This document shows, piece after piece, positions 1-8,364 of a stretch of DNA of 35,817 nt. The stretch is from Pseudomonadota bacterium. GTDB lineage: Bacteria; Bdellovibrionota; UBA2428. How positions within the stretch are numbered: position 1 is the first letter of the stretch; every line of letters begins with the position of its first letter. The notes under the pieces are model-generated. The model did no database searches. It had not been told where the DNA came from and worked only from the letters and a program-made list of their open reading frames with translations. The stretch spans positions 1 through 35,817 of the forward strand of contig JAGNHS010000033.1 of assembly GCA_018001635.1 (NCBI GenBank), written 5' to 3'. Made by a program: the position numbers and the translations under genes.

Positions 1-601
1 GTATATGGGCTTTCCCTATGAAAACTTGAAAGCTTGTGATGAGTACTAATCCGATAGCTCCATAAAAAAATAAATGAGATAGAAGATAGATGGGGTTTTC
101 GCTCTTCATGTATTTGTAACCGTAAACGACATAAATGGAATAGATTGCAGAATTTAAAATTAAATAATGGCTCACATGACTTGAAGGGCGTCCGAAAAGT
201 ACAATGATCCCGGCAATCCCTGAAAGTATTCCTAAGAATTTTCTCAACGAAAACTTTTCAATTTTTTTTAAAAGTGATCCCACGAAAACCCAAACTGGAA
301 TGCTTGTTGCCATAATGGCGGCGTCTGTAGGGGAGCTCGTTTTGAGCCCTTCAATAAAAAAATACTGATTAAGACTCACACCGCATAGTCCAAGAATGAA
401 AAGTTCTAAATGAGGAATGGCTTTTGTGAATTTTGAATTTTTTGAAAATTTTGAAAAAATAATAAGAAAAGTGGCAGCAAAAAGAACCCTAAGTGTAGAC
501 CAAACAATGGGGTCAAGGATTTGAACAATTTGCTTGCTGAGAGGGTAAGAGTAGCTAAAGCCAATTTGAGTCAGCAAAAGAAGAATCCAAGCGATATTCA
601 T
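1..601 (-). CDS. DMT-superfamily (EamA) transporter, partial at 3' end
   Basis: The minus-strand frame is open from an ATG at 601 to the window edge, giving about 200 residues beginning MNIAWILLLLTQIGFSYSYP. It reads as successive hydrophobic helices with short basic loops. The stretch EGLKTSSPTDAAIMATSIPV, followed by a helix and then FLGILSG-like and GIIVLFGRPS segments, is typical of the first EamA repeat and the start of the second. Family members have ten membrane helices and about 290-300 residues, so the last third lies outside the window. Members export metabolites or amino acids across the inner membrane; the substrate cannot be read here. It is divergent from the gene at 731 across 129 bp. 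Confidence 0.8.
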   Translation of the reverse strand, partial: MNIAWILLLLTQIGFSYSYPLSKQIVQILDPIVWSTLRVLFAATFLIIFSKFSKNSKFTKAIPHLELFILGLCGVSLNQYFFIEGLKTSSPTDAAIMATSIPVWVFVGSLLKKIEKFSLRKFLGILSGIAGIIVLFGRPSSHVSHYLILNSAIYSIYVVYGYKYMKSENPIYLLSHLFFYGAIGLVLITSFQVFIGKAHI

Positions 602-730
602 GCTTTATACTTTGAACAATAACATAAATTGCTTATCTTGGAGTTTTTGTCATCAATTTGACTCAACGCGGCCTGTTGCGACTTTTAAATTATAATTTAA
701 AGAATAGTTTGAAGAATAGGTAGTGCAACA

Positions 731-2086
731 ATGGGTTTTCAACTTATGAAAAGGAAATCAATTTATAAGTGTTGCTTGCTTTTTATTGTTCTTTTTAAAG
801 TTTCCTCTCATGCGGGTCTACCCGAAGAAATTATAAGCCCACTCAATTCAAAGGGAATAACAAATGCAAAAATTTCAGCCGGAGATTTTAAGTTTCATTG
901 GATAGCTGAGGCTTTGCCCCAGGCAAAATTAAGTATCGATCTTGGGAGTGTCGAGTGGGTTCGAGTGAGGGAAACATTGATTTTACCAAGAGCGAGAGCT
1001 TTGGTGGAATTAGAATCTGAGGGTGATGCTGAACTTATTGGGCCGGGCTTTGTGGTTCCCTTAATTGGACAATCAAAAACGCATTTTCCAATTCCGCTTA
1101 TTGCAGCCAAAAACTTAATTTATACAATTAAAAAAAATATTAATGGGCAAATTCGCTTTTATAGTTTTGAGCTCGTTTATCAGTCTTCCGATTCCAATAA
1201 TAAAGAGCAAGTTTTTTTCGACACTTCTTGTTCTAAATACGATCTCGATGTGAAAAATTTGAACTTAAAAAATGATAGCTGGATATTTGTGGGTTGTTTG
1301 ATTGACCCCATGGAGAGTTCCGATGGTCCTGCTGTAAATTTAGAAATTCAAATATTTTGGCAGCGTCCTCAGGCTGAATATTCTTTAAATGGCATTGTAG
1401 AAAAAGAAAAGTCAGTGTTGGAACCCATTGTTGTTAGAGCGGCCCCTTCTTCAGTCTTTCGAAAAGAAGGGGAGTCTCTCTTGCTAGAGAGCGGAGAATC
1501 CAAAGTGTCTTTGAATTATAAATTGCCCTGGAAAATTTACCGAGGGCGCTTTGCTTTAGGATTAGGACCTTATTTATTTAATTTTCAACAAGGAACACAC
1601 AAAATTGATCGTACGGTCTTAATGCCCACCGTTTATGGAGCCTTTAATCCAACTCCCAACACTCGTTTGGTATTTTTTAACGCCACAACAATTTCAAAAC
1701 CTTGGACTGCTGATTCTGGACTCTACTTTAGTTACGAATCAGTAAAATTTTTAGATCGGCGTGTGAGTCTTCAAATTTTATTGGGTGGACATTCCATAGC
1801 TTTTGATTCTCACAAAGGATATGTGATGCAATGGGGGGCACCACAAGGAGCTGAGCTCATTGGGTCTGATATTTTTATGAGGGGCTATAATATGGCCGTG
1901 GGTGGCTTTGTATTCCCTTGGATTGGTGGAAAGGCTTACAACAACATTTGGCTACGTTATGGTACTAAAAGGCTTTTTGTTGAGTTTAATTATATAATGT
2001 GGCGCGAGAAAATTGAAGACGTTTCATATTACTCACAAAGTACAGGTTTGACTCTGGGCACACCCTTGGATTTTCTAAGTTTCTAG
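731..2086 (+). CDS. Secreted or outer-membrane protein of unknown function
   Basis: The product has 451 residues. A basic, hydrophobic signal peptide runs from M6 to about A28 (KRKSIYKCC... SHAGLPEE). The mature N-terminal half is a mixed region with two cysteines. The C-terminal half, from about residue 240, alternates polar and aromatic residues with Gly turns (RGRFALGLGPYLFNF, GKAYNNIWLRYG, LFVEFNYIMW) and ends in L-S-F. This looks like amphipathic beta strands of an outer-membrane protein, which is inference. The start could be ATG 731 or ATG 746; neither has a strong Shine-Dalgarno, but the signal peptide reads better from 746. A TATAAT hexamer lies at 691-696, without a good -35 partner. 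The next gene starts 48 bp downstream. Confidence 0.65.
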   Translation: MGFQLMKRKSIYKCCLLFIVLFKVSSHAGLPEEIISPLNSKGITNAKISAGDFKFHWIAEALPQAKLSIDLGSVEWVRVRETLILPRARALVELESEGDAELIGPGFVVPLIGQSKTHFPIPLIAAKNLIYTIKKNINGQIRFYSFELVYQSSDSNNKEQVFFDTSCSKYDLDVKNLNLKNDSWIFVGCLIDPMESSDGPAVNLEIQIFWQRPQAEYSLNGIVEKEKSVLEPIVVRAAPSSVFRKEGESLLLESGESKVSLNYKLPWKIYRGRFALGLGPYLFNFQQGTHKIDRTVLMPTVYGAFNPTPNTRLVFFNATTISKPWTADSGLYFSYESVKFLDRRVSLQILLGGHSIAFDSHKGYVMQWGAPQGAELIGSDIFMRGYNMAVGGFVFPWIGGKAYNNIWLRYGTKRLFVEFNYIMWREKIEDVSYYSQSTGLTLGTPLDFLSF

Positions 2087-2121
2087 AGCTCTAGTGTTGT
2101 CGTGTGACAGGCTAAACACTA
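2083..2121. repeat. Palindrome plus hairpin between two genes
   Basis: CTAGAGCTCTAG (2083-2094) is a perfect 12-bp palindrome overlapping the stop of the upstream gene. It overlaps a second inverted repeat, TAGTGTT (2092-2098) with AACACTA (2115-2121), whose 16-nt interior can itself fold as GTC-GTGT-GAC. There is no T-run, so it is not a canonical terminator. It sits 13 bp before the start of the aminotransferase-GNAT gene and could be a leader hairpin or a protein-binding site. Confidence 0.3.
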
Positions 2122-2134
2122 AGATTGAGGGTCT

Positions 2135-5100
2135 ATGAAAAATACTTCTGTGTTAGTGTTTTTAGAATACAGCTTGAGGCAACTCTTTCGCCCTTTCACC
2201 TGTTATGTAATCCGTGACGAAAAATGCATTAGAATAAATTTATCGGGTCTTAAAGGCTTTCCATTAAAACAAGGAAAGAAAAGTTCAATTGAATTTTTAA
2301 CAACTCAATTAAAAAAAATAAGCGCCGTAAAAATTGAGGAAGGCACTCTTGTGGTAGCTTCCAATTTTAAAAATAAAGACCTTTCATTGTTTTTAAACAC
2401 CCTACAGCAAAGTTTAGAAAGCATTGCTCGAGATAATCTTTGGTCAGAAAAAATTTGGGCCGATTACATAAATATTCAACCTACAGGCTTTGATGAAAAG
2501 GCTCAGGGTGAAAATAAGGCTGAGCTCGATAAACTTTATGCTGATCAATATATTGTTAGCGAAAAAAAGTCCTTTATTGTTGATCTCGCAAAATCAAGTG
2601 GCCCTTATTTACTCTCAAGTGAGAGCGAGCGACATTCTTTTTTAGATGGGGCTTCTCAAATTGCAACTTTGGCTTTGGGTTATAATGATCCCCGTAAAAA
2701 ATCTTTGTTTTTGAGGCCCGAAATTCTTGATGCTGATTTTGATCTAAAAAATTCTGATATTTATCAAGCTTTTGAATATATGCTCAAATCTCAGAGTGGG
2801 ATGGAACATGTTTATGTAGTGAATTCTGGTGCTGAAGCCATGGAGTGCGCGCTTCGTGCTTGCCAGAAACGTCACCCTGATCGTCAGAAAATTTTAGCCT
2901 TTGAGGCGTCTTTTCATGGACGCACATTGCTCTCTCTTCATTGCACGCACAGTCCAAGCAAACGACTTCCTTTTGAAATTTTCCCGGGATTAGTCGATTT
3001 TTTGCCATATCCAGAATATAAAACACCTCATCTTAAAGAAGAAATTCCCTCAAATTGGCTCAAACTTTGGAGTTCCAAAAATGATTTGGAGTTTAAGAAA
3101 CAGCTTGAATTAATTCCTCTGCATCGTGATGCCGTTTTGGCTAAAGAGATTGAATGTCTTCTTAGTATTCGTGAGTCGCTTAAAAAGGAAAAATATTTGG
3201 CCTTTTTGGCAGAGCCCATGCTTTGTGAGGGGGGGGATTGTTATGCCACTCCACGTTTCTATCAGGCACTTAGGTTGCTCACTCGTGCCTATGATGTGCC
3301 TCTTGTTATAGATGAAGTTCAGACGGGCTTTGGACTTGGGGGTCCATTTTTTTGGTTCAAACTTTTTGATTTTAAAACTGCTGAAGGTAAAGAAGATTTT
3401 CCCGATGTTTTATGTTGTGCCAAAAAAGCACAAGTGGCTGCTTGTATCAGTCAAATCGAACAAGATCACATTATGGAAACTTCAGCTGTGAGTATGTATA
3501 GAGGATATATCCAGGGGCAGGAAGTTTTGCGAAATCCTCCTTATGATGTCGCCGAGATGAGTCGAAAATATTTAAATCTTTTGCAAGAGCACGTGGGTTC
3601 GGAAATATTATCTTTTCCACGAGCTATGGGAGCTGCGTTTTCTTTTGATTTGCCTACAGCTGAAATACTAAATGCACTTGTGGCCAAGCGCTTTCAGCAT
3701 GGAATACTTTTTTACCCCGCGGGAGATAAAACAGCGCGATTTAGAATGTTGCTTCAAGCTCCCGAAGAGCAATATGTACAGTTGTTCTCAGCGCTTCGCC
3801 GATCGTTTTTAGAACTTTCCAATGAAGGTAAAGTAGCGGCTGGAAAATCCTGGGAAGCTTGGATTGAAGCTTTAGGAGATAAAAAGAAATTTATCGACAG
3901 GAAGTTTTCTTCGGAAGTGCATTTTGTATGGGATGACTATGGAATTCCCCGTGTTCAGAGTGATTTTTCGAAGACTTCTGCTTTTCAGTGGAATGAGATT
4001 TTCTCAGGACTTATTAAAAATGCTCCCTTTCTTTTGTATAGTTGTTGGAATCATCATTGGAATTTAGAAAATTTGGCCAAAGCTAGTGTCGAGTCTCTTT
4101 GGAATTTTTATCAAGAAAACCCAAGCTTCACATACCTTGATTTACTATGGCAATCATCAAGAGCTTTCGGATACAAGCTTCAGCATTTAAAACCCAAAGA
4201 TATTGATTTATATGCTCAGCAAATAGAGGCTCTCGAAAAAAGAGTCTATGAACCCGCTCGACAAGAAGACGTAAAAAAACTTCGTGAATATAGTTCTAAC
4301 TCTAAAACGATATTCTTAGCCTGTATTGACTCCGATAAAATATTAGGAATGAGCGTGAGTTGCGCTTTGGAAAAATTTAAAAATGTTGGGTTGGTTGATA
4401 AAGATCCTTTGGCCAAAAAAAGTGGAAGTCTTTATGGAGTTGATTTGACTGTAGACCCTTCGCAGCAGGGGAAAGGTTTGGGGCTTCGATTAAAAGCCGA
4501 GCAAATTATGGAAGCCTATAATCGCGGAGTTCATACTATTAGAAGCCGCAATCGATTCCCTGAAGCTGGCGCTATGATGAAATTGAACCAACAATTAGGT
4601 GCTGTTGTCATAGCCGATCTTAATAATGCTTATGGTCCTGGGACTCTGACAAAATATCAAAGCATAAGTTTTTATCCTAAAAAAACTACTCTCGGAATAG
4701 CCGATCCTCGATGGCCTTCGGTCATGAATAAGGGATCCCTAGCCAATTTCGTGAGTAAGGATTTGGTCGATAATTTATTATTGCTTAAGGAATTTTTACC
4801 AAAAGATATGCGCCATATTTATTTAGCTTCAAGTCGAGGAGAGGCTTTGGATAAGGTTGTTAAACTTTTGAGAGCTAAACGTTCTCAGGCTTGGATGGCG
4901 CTCAGTTCTGAGGGGGATTATTTTGGTCGAACTACGGCAGCTTCTAGGAGTTTGGGATCAAAAGGAGGCTCTTGTTTTTTTGATTGGCCGACTTTTCCCG
5001 ATAACATTAATAAACAAGACTTAGAAGAATTTTTGTGGTCACTTCCAGAAGAAGAAGTTTTAGGAGTTTTTCTAGAGCCGCGAAGTGAAATTAAAAAGAA

Positions 5101-5401
5101 GAATAAATCATCGGCTTATTTAAAGATGATTGAAAAAGTAGTTCACGAAAGAAAACTGCCTTTAATATTTAATGAAACGGCTTCGGCTTTCGGCGCTTTT
5201 GATAAAAAGAAATTCATGGTGGCTGAAGATTTTAATGCCGACATTTCTTATTTTTATGCAGCTCCACAATTGGCTGTGATCGCTTGTAAAAAAGAATTTT
5301 TTAACGATAAGCCTTTAATGATGATTTCTACTTGGGATGGAGATGAATTTGGTCTTCATTCATTTAAAAATAGATTAGGCAAATTTGTTGAAACTCTTTA
5401 A
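2135..5401 (+). CDS. Class-III aminotransferase / GNAT / degenerate aminotransferase fusion
   Basis: The product has 1088 residues in three parts. Residues about 130-560 form a PLP-dependent class-III aminotransferase: SGAEA 231-235 (phosphate binding), FHGRT 260-264, AEP 359-361, IDEVQTGFG 392-400 with Asp393 for the pyridine nitrogen, and the Schiff-base lysine in CAKKAQ 428-433. The KKAQV context recalls lysine-6-aminotransferases. Residues about 700-845 form a GNAT acetyltransferase with the acetyl-CoA loop VDPSQQGKGLGLRLK 773-787. Residues about 880-1088 repeat the aminotransferase large domain in degenerate form: SSRGEA 899-904, YFGRT 929-933, LEP 980-982, FNETASAFG 1012-1020 (Asp replaced by Asn) and AAPQ 1042-1045 (lysine lost). 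This suggests one catalytic and one structural copy. SD GAGGG lies 5 nt upstream. The C45 hydrolase gene follows after 18 bp, so the two are probably co-transcribed. The substrate is unknown. Confidence 0.85.
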   Translation: MKNTSVLVFLEYSLRQLFRPFTCYVIRDEKCIRINLSGLKGFPLKQGKKSSIEFLTTQLKKISAVKIEEGTLVVASNFKNKDLSLFLNTLQQSLESIARDNLWSEKIWADYINIQPTGFDEKAQGENKAELDKLYADQYIVSEKKSFIVDLAKSSGPYLLSSESERHSFLDGASQIATLALGYNDPRKKSLFLRPEILDADFDLKNSDIYQAFEYMLKSQSGMEHVYVVNSGAEAMECALRACQKRHPDRQKILAFEASFHGRTLLSLHCTHSPSKRLPFEIFPGLVDFLPYPEYKTPHLKEEIPSNWLKLWSSKNDLEFKKQLELIPLHRDAVLAKEIECLLSIRESLKKEKYLAFLAEPMLCEGGDCYATPRFYQALRLLTRAYDVPLVIDEVQTGFGLGGPFFWFKLFDFKTAEGKEDFPDVLCCAKKAQVAACISQIEQDHIMETSAVSMYRGYIQGQEVLRNPPYDVAEMSRKYLNLLQEHVGSEILSFPRAMGAAFSFDLPTAEILNALVAKRFQHGILFYPAGDKTARFRMLLQAPEEQYVQLFSALRRSFLELSNEGKVAAGKSWEAWIEALGDKKKFIDRKFSSEVHFVWDDYGIPRVQSDFSKTSAFQWNEIFSGLIKNAPFLLYSCWNHHWNLENLAKASVESLWNFYQENPSFTYLDLLWQSSRAFGYKLQHLKPKDIDLYAQQIEALEKRVYEPARQEDVKKLREYSSNSKTIFLACIDSDKILGMSVSCALEKFKNVGLVDKDPLAKKSGSLYGVDLTVDPSQQGKGLGLRLKAEQIMEAYNRGVHTIRSRNRFPEAGAMMKLNQQLGAVVIADLNNAYGPGTLTKYQSISFYPKKTTLGIADPRWPSVMNKGSLANFVSKDLVDNLLLLKEFLPKDMRHIYLASSRGEALDKVVKLLRAKRSQAWMALSSEGDYFGRTTAASRSLGSKGGSCFFDWPTFPDNINKQDLEEFLWSLPEEEVLGVFLEPRSEIKKKNKSSAYLKMIEKVVHERKLPLIFNETASAFGAFDKKKFMVAEDFNADISYFYAAPQLAVIACKKEFFNDKPLMMISTWDGDEFGLHSFKNRLGKFVETL

Positions 5402-5419
5402 GGGGATATATTTAAATTT

Positions 5420-6469
5420 ATGGATGGATTAGAGCTTAAGGGCACATTTCGAGAACAAGGAAAAATTCATGGAGAAGCTTATAGAAAAGAAATTCATGAA
5501 ATTGCTTCGATTCGCCAGCACTTGATTCGTTCTTTTTTGAAAACTTTTAGTCTTTGGGATTTGGAAAAGTTTTACGCTAAGCAAGTTCAAGCTTTGGCTC
5601 AGTTTCCAGAATTATTCGAAGAGTTTTGTGGAATAGCCGAAGGTGCTCGTATTGGTCTTAATGAGCTTATGGTGCTTAATAATTATACCGATATGAGGGA
5701 TTTTCTTAAGTGTGACCCAAACGACGAAGGATGTTCGGTTTTTTATTTTAAAAATAATAAATCTACAGTAGCTGGGCAAACCTGGGACATGCACGGGAGC
5801 GCCACTGAGTATGTGCGATATCTTCGCACTCACCATGAAGGTGTAGACTGTACGATTTTTACAGTGACTGGTTGTTTGGCTTTGGCTGGAGTGAATAGCT
5901 TTGGTGTTGGTGTTTTGGTCAACAATCTTCATAGCCTTGAATGCGATGTTCATGGCTTGATGTGGCCAGGACTGGTGAAATTAATATTGTTGAAAGCTAA
6001 GGATCGGATGGAGGCCAAGTCAATTTTGGATCTCCATATGCCGGCTTCTGGTCATAATTATATTATTTATGATTCCAATGGTGCTTTTAATATTGAGACC
6101 ACGGGCAAGCAGTGGGATCTGACTTCTAGTGTTGAAAATGGCTCTGATGGCTATGTGTTTCATACGAATCATTACACTGGAAAGTTGAAAGGCTTTGAAA
6201 ATGCTGAGCGGAAAAGTTCGACTACTGAGGGTCGCTGGACAGCATTAGAAAACGTATTTTCAAATACTTATGAAAACTTAGATTTTAGCCTCGCAAAACA
6301 AGAGCTATTTGTGAAGGGGGCGGCGGCCACAATTTGCATTCCGGCCTCTAAAGAAAAGCCCCATGCTTCGGCAACTTGTGGGGGGCTGATCTATGATTTA
6401 AGGGCCAAAAAACTAGAATTATTTAAAGGTTTATATACGAATGGCGACCTTAAAAGCTTTATGCTATGA
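5420..6469 (+). CDS. C45-family Ntn hydrolase / acyltransferase
   Basis: The product has 349 residues and no signal peptide, so it is presumably cytoplasmic. It resembles the peptidase C45 / acyl-CoA:6-aminopenicillanate acyltransferase group of Ntn hydrolases. The N-terminal third is helical (GIAEGARIGLNELMVLNNYT, residues 71-90). It leads to NDEGCSVF with Cys104, preceded by Gly103, at the place where family precursors cleave themselves between Gly and Cys to expose the catalytic Cys. Downstream GQTWDMH (119-125) and NSFGVGVLVNNL match the GQNWD-like and GxxxNN motifs of the family. Members form or break amide bonds on small molecules such as beta-lactam side chains, beta-alanyl amines and N-acyl amino acids. 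Position next to the aminotransferase-GNAT fusion suggests an amine or amino-acid acylation pathway, which is inference. Confidence 0.8.
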   Translation: MDGLELKGTFREQGKIHGEAYRKEIHEIASIRQHLIRSFLKTFSLWDLEKFYAKQVQALAQFPELFEEFCGIAEGARIGLNELMVLNNYTDMRDFLKCDPNDEGCSVFYFKNNKSTVAGQTWDMHGSATEYVRYLRTHHEGVDCTIFTVTGCLALAGVNSFGVGVLVNNLHSLECDVHGLMWPGLVKLILLKAKDRMEAKSILDLHMPASGHNYIIYDSNGAFNIETTGKQWDLTSSVENGSDGYVFHTNHYTGKLKGFENAERKSSTTEGRWTALENVFSNTYENLDFSLAKQELFVKGAAATICIPASKEKPHASATCGGLIYDLRAKKLELFKGLYTNGDLKSFML

Positions 6470-6487
6470 CCAAAGGGTCTTTAATTT

Positions 6488-6564
6488 CGGCGTGTAGCGC
6501 AGTCTGGTAGCGCATCTGCTTTGGGAGCAGGGAGTCGCAGGTTCAAATCCTGCCACGCCGACCA
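6488..6564 (+). tRNA. tRNA-Pro (anticodon UGG), CCA encoded
   Basis: A 77-nt cloverleaf is visible. The acceptor stem CGGCGTG (6488-6494) pairs with CACGCCG (6554-6560), followed by discriminator A and encoded CCA. The D-arm contains AGTCTGGTA. The anticodon stem TCTGC/GCAGG encloses loop TTTGGGA, so the anticodon is TGG with G at position 37, as in proline tRNAs. The T-arm is GCAGG-TTCAAAT-CCTGC. It stands alone, 18 bp after the C45 gene, and reads CCA and probably CCG/CCU codons. Confidence 0.96.
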
Positions 6565-6623
6565 ATTTTTGAAATTGAAAATCGTAAAATTTAATTATTA
6601 CCCATAGCCTCAAATACTTAAAA

Positions 6624-7589
6624 CTAAGGGTCAAATCTTGTAGGTCCGTCATCTGGTGGAATTTGAAAACCCATAATGGTGCTCACTATTTCTCGGTTGG
6701 AAGCGCCAACAGGAATAGGAGTGCCAGGCGGTACAATCTCGAGAAGAGTATTTTTAAAGAAGTTATCTCGTATAAATAAGGGATATCGAAGTATCTGACT
6801 TTTGTCGGTATCACTGAGTGACTGAGATCGCTTCAGTTGTCCTAAGAAAGATTTTATGAAAAATTTAGCGCCCTCAGGATTTGAATATACTTTGAAATTT
6901 TCGCATAGAGATTCAACCGAAGCAACAAACTTTTCGTCTATTCGATATTGACCATAGTAACTAAAACCATCTGTATCGATAAAAGCAGCTTCGTTTTTAG
7001 AGAAGATAAAATCAATATCAGCACCAGGTGCAACCCGATGTTCCATGGCCTTAATAATTAGAGCTGACATTTTTTCATATAAAATTGGATTTTTGTTTAA
7101 GCGATCTTTTACACGCTTTTTGCTCATTGCTTTTAGCGTGAAGGTGTTTGGGTCATTGGGGAATAATTTTTCCATTTCGACGAAGCGCCTAACTTCATCA
7201 TCTAAGCAAGAAATTTTACCGACTCGGTATATTTTGGGGCCCCCAAATTCTTCGCCTAATTTCATTCCATTTATTTGCTGGTCAAATACATCGGGGTGAG
7301 CAGTCCACTCTGACATTACTTTTACGAGATAGACTTTATTATCATGCCGAAACTCATACATTATTTTGTGCCTACCTCCGCTGTTGTGAGTATTCGGTAC
7401 TTCAAACTCTTTTGCTGGTATTCCGTCAATGAGTACGCTTCCAGATTTGTTTTTGGAAACGATTATATAGTTCTTGTCGGGCCAGTTTTTTCCTCTAGCG
7501 AGCCTTGCCAGAAGCTCAAAGGAACAAATTCCTCCAATCGCAGGCGAAGCCACTGAAGACAGAAGTATCGAGAAGACTAAATAATTCAC
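6624..7589 (-). CDS. Exported kinase-like protein, catalytic loop altered (tentative)
   Basis: The product is 321 residues read from a GTG at 7589, with a weak SD. A signal peptide covers about residues 1-19 (VFSILLSSVASPAIG), followed by Cys22. The body has a kinase-like order of elements: YLVKVM with Lys90 (beta-3 lysine candidate), a hinge-like RFVEMEKLF near 135-143, MEHRVAPGADIDF near 182-194, and AAFIDTDGF near 201-209, whose Asp205 would match the metal-binding DFG Asp. The HxD aspartate reads as Val (H184-R-V), so it is either a pseudokinase or uses a displaced Asp (D191/D193). The fold assignment is tentative. It converges on tRNA-Pro and lies 71 bp downstream of another exported gene on the same strand. 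Confidence 0.6.
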   Translation of the reverse strand: MNYLVFSILLSSVASPAIGGICSFELLARLARGKNWPDKNYIIVSKNKSGSVLIDGIPAKEFEVPNTHNSGGRHKIMYEFRHDNKVYLVKVMSEWTAHPDVFDQQINGMKLGEEFGGPKIYRVGKISCLDDEVRRFVEMEKLFPNDPNTFTLKAMSKKRVKDRLNKNPILYEKMSALIIKAMEHRVAPGADIDFIFSKNEAAFIDTDGFSYYGQYRIDEKFVASVESLCENFKVYSNPEGAKFFIKSFLGQLKRSQSLSDTDKSQILRYPLFIRDNFFKNTLLEIVPPGTPIPVGASNREIVSTIMGFQIPPDDGPTRFDP

Positions 7590-7660
7590 GAAATCTTTTC
7601 GGCTTTATAAAGACTAAGATTGAATGATGGATAGTAATACATTCGGTGCCAAAATTTTGG

Positions 7661-8344
7661 CTACAAAGAATTCTCTCTTCGTGGCCAAAGGTTTTCGATT
7701 TCGATTTGGCGCTGTTTTCTAAGTTTTTCAAAACCTTCTTCGCGTAATTCATCTTTAATTTTTTGTACGGCTTTTTGATTAGAAACAGCAGCTGTTTTCC
7801 CAAAAGGAATATTATTTAGATCGTCTCTTCCATATGCTCCGAAAACAAAATAAACATTTTTCATCCTTTCTGGATTCTTCAATAGCCATTCAAATTCTTG
7901 CTCAGTTGCGTAGATTCCTCCATGTATAGAAGAGCCTACATTATAATTAAAAAAGTTATCAGGAATTAAAAAAACCACTGGTTTTGTGCCTTTGGTTATG
8001 AAATCCATGTAGTCTGGAGTGTTACGAACTTCATAGGTACCAAATAAATGTTTGTGGCCTTCATTAGGGGGAATCAGTCCCAATTTATCCGACAGATTTG
8101 AGGTAGTAGACCCACTGCCAAGTCCCAAGATAAAACCGCTATCTATAAACTCAACAGACTTATTTAGATTTTCAATGCTTATAATCCCTCTCGAATTTTT
8201 ACTTAGTTCGTCGAATGAAATTTTAGATCCTAAATTACTTCTTAGCCACAATGGAGACGTAACTTTAATTAAAAGTTCGGGACAATCTTTTGCTTGTAAA
8301 ACAGTAATGAATAAGAAAAATATTGCACTTCTCAAAATGAGCAT
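7661..8344 (-). CDS. Exported protein, weak ADP-ribosyltransferase-like pattern
   Basis: ATG 8344 is preferred over the longer frame to 8413. It has an AGGA Shine-Dalgarno 3 nt upstream and opens directly into a signal peptide (MLILRSAIFFLFITVLQA), giving 227 residues with Cys21 just after cleavage. The order of segments recalls ART/RES-type toxins: GSGSTTSNLSDKLGLIPP, then GTYEVRNTPDYMDF, then PVVFLIPDNFF, then a late acidic IYATEQEFEWL followed by ERMKNVYFVFG. An HGT(S)-like arginine or histidine is not clear, so the resemblance is only suggestive and the protein may be something else. A TATAAT lies at 8419-8414 on this strand. Transcribed on the same strand as the kinase-like gene and divergent from the gene at 8518. 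Confidence 0.6.
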   Translation of the reverse strand: MLILRSAIFFLFITVLQAKDCPELLIKVTSPLWLRSNLGSKISFDELSKNSRGIISIENLNKSVEFIDSGFILGLGSGSTTSNLSDKLGLIPPNEGHKHLFGTYEVRNTPDYMDFITKGTKPVVFLIPDNFFNYNVGSSIHGGIYATEQEFEWLLKNPERMKNVYFVFGAYGRDDLNNIPFGKTAAVSNQKAVQKIKDELREEGFEKLRKQRQIEIENLWPRRENSL

Positions 8345-8348
8345 GTTC

Positions 8349-8364
8349 CTATACTTCAGTATAG
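8349..8364 (-). promoter_or_regulatory. Leader hairpin abutting the ribosome binding site
   Basis: CTATACT (8349-8355) and AGTATAG (8358-8364) form a perfect inverted repeat. In the minus-strand mRNA this is CUAUAC-UGAA-GUAUAG, a 6-bp stem with a tetraloop. The last bases of the stem form part of the AGGA Shine-Dalgarno used by ATG 8344, so folding would hide it. Regulation of translation is inferred. Confidence 0.35.

Noticed and set aside
6464-6652. Minus-strand frame of 62 codons across the tRNA
   Set aside because: Its GFEPATPCSQSRCATRL stretch is the reverse-strand translation of tRNA-Pro, a well-known false gene; no ribosome binding site.
7516-7803. Minus-strand frame of 95 codons between two exported genes
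   Set aside because: It overlaps the ends of both neighbours in another frame, lacks a signal peptide or a ribosome binding site, and looks like a shadow.
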